In this document: piece after piece, positions 61,601-64,000 of the stretch
Numbering within the stretch: the first letter of the stretch is position 1
Layout of the letters: each line of letters opens with the position of its first letter
NCBI GenBank assembly: GCA_010279815.1
Contig: QEOQ01000508.1
Location: forward strand, 6,166,904-6,230,903
Direction: 5' to 3'
From: Brachionus plicatilis
Lineage: Eukaryota > Rotifera > Eurotatoria > Ploima > Brachionidae
Length of the DNA: 64,000 bases
Position numbers and translations under genes: made by a program
The notes under the pieces: generated by a model
The model's database searches: none
Told to the model about the DNA's origin: nothing
What the model saw: the letters and a program-made list of their open reading frames with translations, nothing else

Positions 61601-63305
61601 CACTTTTAATCAAAATCATCTTAATTCTAATTTTTTTAAACATAACATCTAGAACTTTAGATTATCAATCAAATAATTTAATAACTTTTGTCACGAATGC
61701 TTAATGAGAACAAACTGTAACGTAAACCATCGCTATTGATCATTTTTTTCTTATAGAAGATTAAACTTGGAATAATATTTGACAAACGACTTGTTTTTTT
61801 TTTTATTTGAAATCGAGACTAACAGAGTCCTAAAATTAGTTCTAAAAATTGAGATAAAATTTTTCCTAAGACAAAATGGCCATTCTTTTTTAAGTGCATT
61901 TTTTTCCAACATTTAAAAGTTTCAAAAATATTTATGGTTAAGAAAAATAAGCTTAATCAACTCATAAAATAAAAATTATTTTAAAATTCTTCAAATTAGT
62001 CTAATAAAACAATTTAAGAAATAAGCAATTAAATTTTTGTTAAATTTGAGTTTATGGCTTGGGGCAGTTTAAGTAGCGAAAAAAAACTCAAGGGATTTCT
62101 ATTCCGCTAAATTCAATAATTAATGTCCCTGCAAAAAAGATTTTCTTGTTGTTAAATTATTTTAATCAATATAAAAGATGCCTTATCAATAAGCTAAAAA
62201 TAAATTGATATCAAAAAATTCAATAGAATATTTTCGGTCTATTCATCTTTTCGATTTTAATGATTTGGATTTTTTTTATTTGAAATTTTTATTAGAAAAC
62301 TCTCCATTTGACTCAGGTGAATTATTATTTAAATTATTTAAATTTTTTTTTTATTAATTTCTGGCTAAATAAGACAAAGTCTTTTGAAATGCTTATTTTT
62401 AAATAAAGAAAAAAAAACTGCATTTAATGTACAAGTTTTAAGATAGATTTAAATTTTAAATTTTTTTTGCAAATTTATTATTGTATCTCTCAATTGAATT
62501 GAGAGCATATTTAATCAAAAATTTATTTTAGATTAATTGAACTATTGGGATGTTCTGGTCTTGTGTTATAAACAAAATTATTTTATTTCTACTCATGATC
62601 CGTAAGTATTGATAAATTTTAGTTTTGAGATTAGAAAGCGTCAGATGGACATGATCGATTAATCAATAATCACTAACTGGCACACAGTTTCGATTAAACT
62701 CATGATAAATTTATATCGAAAAATATTAATAACTATTTGGTGAAGTTTGGCTTTTATTTTTTTAGTTAATAAATTTCTGCTTATTTACTTTGTCGGATAT
62801 TGAAAGTCTAGCTATGATTCGATTTCTAAATTAAATTATCTCACCTATTCTGTTTTATAGCAAGCTTTGATTCAATGCAGTTTGGGCGCAAATTAAATTT
62901 TGTTATTTTTATTAAATTTATTTTTGTTCGGTCAAAAATGTTTGATTAAGTGTGACAATGCTTCGAGGATTTGTCTAGTCGAATGAATGAAATATTGATT
63001 TTTAGCTTTCTCTATTCATTAAAAATAAGTTTTAAATTAAACTTTTTTAATATCCCGATAGTATTAGCAGAAGATTAGCTAAAAATCAATCATTCCTTGG
63101 CTAAATAACATCTATCTGTTTTTAATAGAATAAAATTTTTCTAAGTTCTTTTCTTCGAGTTGCATCAAATTTAAATTGAACTTTTTTGTCATCAACAACA
63201 AACAAAATCAATTTATTTTTTTAATGTGGGAATTCTTTTAAATTTTTTGTTACCAGGAAAACATAAAAAAAAGAATCTCTAAATTTTTAAATAAACAATA
63301 GTAAA
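58691..63305. other. 4.6-kb AT-rich intergenic region
   Basis: No gene recognised. One less AT-rich patch at 60990-61090 (TGTACGAGTGCCGCAACATG, CACCGGAGCGAGAAAAGACG) could be regulatory. At 61293-61345 CTGTACAGACTCGAT and ATCGAGTCTGTA words are inverted around a short spacer. Confidence 0.45.
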
Positions 63306-63512
63306 ATGCACAAGTTTAAAACAGTGATGAGTATAGGCTCGTGGGATCAGACTTTGTTATCATTTCTCATAGAGTCCCTCAAGACTCAGTCTGACTGTAA
63401 TCAAAATAGTGTCGATAAACACGAGATCATTTTCACATGTTGCCACACAAATGGTCACTTTCTCAACTCTCTTGGCCATTTATGTTATATAACACTTTTT
63501 TTAAACATGTGA
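63306..63512 (+). other. Possible exon or conserved element (unrecognised)
   Basis: A 68-codon open frame (MHKFKTVMSIGSWDQTLLSF ... to a TGA) in sequence noticeably less AT-rich than its flanks. The opposite strand is also open for about 39 codons (MAKRVEKVTICVATCENDLV...). Neither translation matches a family I know, and I cannot tell which strand, if either, is real. Confidence 0.25.
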
Positions 63513-64000
63513 TTAAATTTCAAATATTATCTTAAATGAAATAGGGACATTTGTAATGATTTAGCAAATTCTACTAAATCTACTCAAATAACTGCAGTGC
63601 ATGATTTGATTTAATTAAAACAATCAGCATGTTTTTTTAAACAAATTTAGCATTAATAATAGAATTATATAACAAGAATAACATCAACTTAGAAATCGTT
63701 CAAGCAAGTTAAATAAGCTGATAGGGTTGCCACCCGTCGATACTAATTTAAATAAAAATTAGGTACTAGAGTTAAATTAATATGGATTTATTTGCTCGAA
63801 GATGAACGTGACTACCAGTAAGAAGATAATTAAGTTTTAGAGAGTTTAAAATTCAAATTTCGCCAAACAAAGTCAGTTCGGATCGAATGCAATTAATGTG
63901 AAATTCGATCAAGGACTGTCGAATTGCTAATTCATGCAAATAAATGTCTAAATAAATAATTCGGAAGTTTATTTTTTTCTCTCTCTCTCTATCTCTCTTG
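63513..64000. other. Window end; no gene seen
   Basis: AT-rich with moderately complex patches (GGTTGCCACCCGTCGATAC at 63725). The window closes in a CT microsatellite from about 63977, like the CT run just before PA2G4. Confidence 0.45.

Noticed and set aside
1..64000. CRISPR array, operon promoters or prokaryotic signals
   Set aside because: The window is eukaryotic (spliced animal genes); no regularly spaced repeats of CRISPR type were seen.

Overview
The window is eukaryotic and animal: the genes are metazoan (ankyrin, BRCA1, a carotenoid oxygenase, a KCTD protein, a neuropeptide-type GPCR). They are interrupted by short AT-rich GT-AG introns and sit in very AT-rich, repeat-laden DNA. 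Introns in the compact genes are 49-60 nt. Over half of the acceptors I could place end in AAG rather than CAG or TAG. Base composition, tiny introns and gene content would fit a small lophotrochozoan such as a monogonont rotifer, but that is inference; no sequence here fixes the species.

Layout. 1-4201 (-): 5' half of an ankyrin gene (six exons, cut by the window edge), including a 27-nt microexon. 8497-8853 (-): a small secreted-peptide precursor with a dibasic site and an amidation signal. 9436-9915 (+): mitochondrial ribosomal protein S10. 12.7-16.35 kb: nested transposable elements (a pogo-like element holding a long-armed foldback and a second foldback with a 9-bp target duplication). 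16722-18419 (-): a class A GPCR of the NPFF/SIFamide-receptor type. 18.9-22.1 kb: two more unusual DNA elements, one with a broken AT-hook/zinc-finger ORF and one packed with GGCCGGCC words. 29.2-32.2 kb: a tight cluster of PA2G4/EBP1 (+), an unrecognised 210-aa protein (-) and succinate dehydrogenase subunit C (-). 35135-39567 (-): a compact BRCA1. 41121-42653 (+): an intronless carotenoid cleavage oxygenase. 46915-47661 (+): a KCTD2/5/17-type BTB protein. 47.7-64 kb: no confident gene; it holds short interspersed repeats and a less AT-rich, promoter-like stretch at about 55.9-56.9 kb.

The genes do not form a pathway: mrpS10 and SDHC serve mitochondria, PA2G4 serves ribosomes and growth, and BRCA1 serves DNA repair. 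The peptide precursor and the peptide GPCR, 8 kb apart, are unrelated as far as the sequence shows. The most unusual content is the transposon set. At least three elements are built from many copies of an element-specific short word in both orientations (TTTTCCCC, GGTTAAC/ACCCC, GGCCG/ACCGT). Exon models were made by eye from splice signals and family alignment from memory; no search was run.
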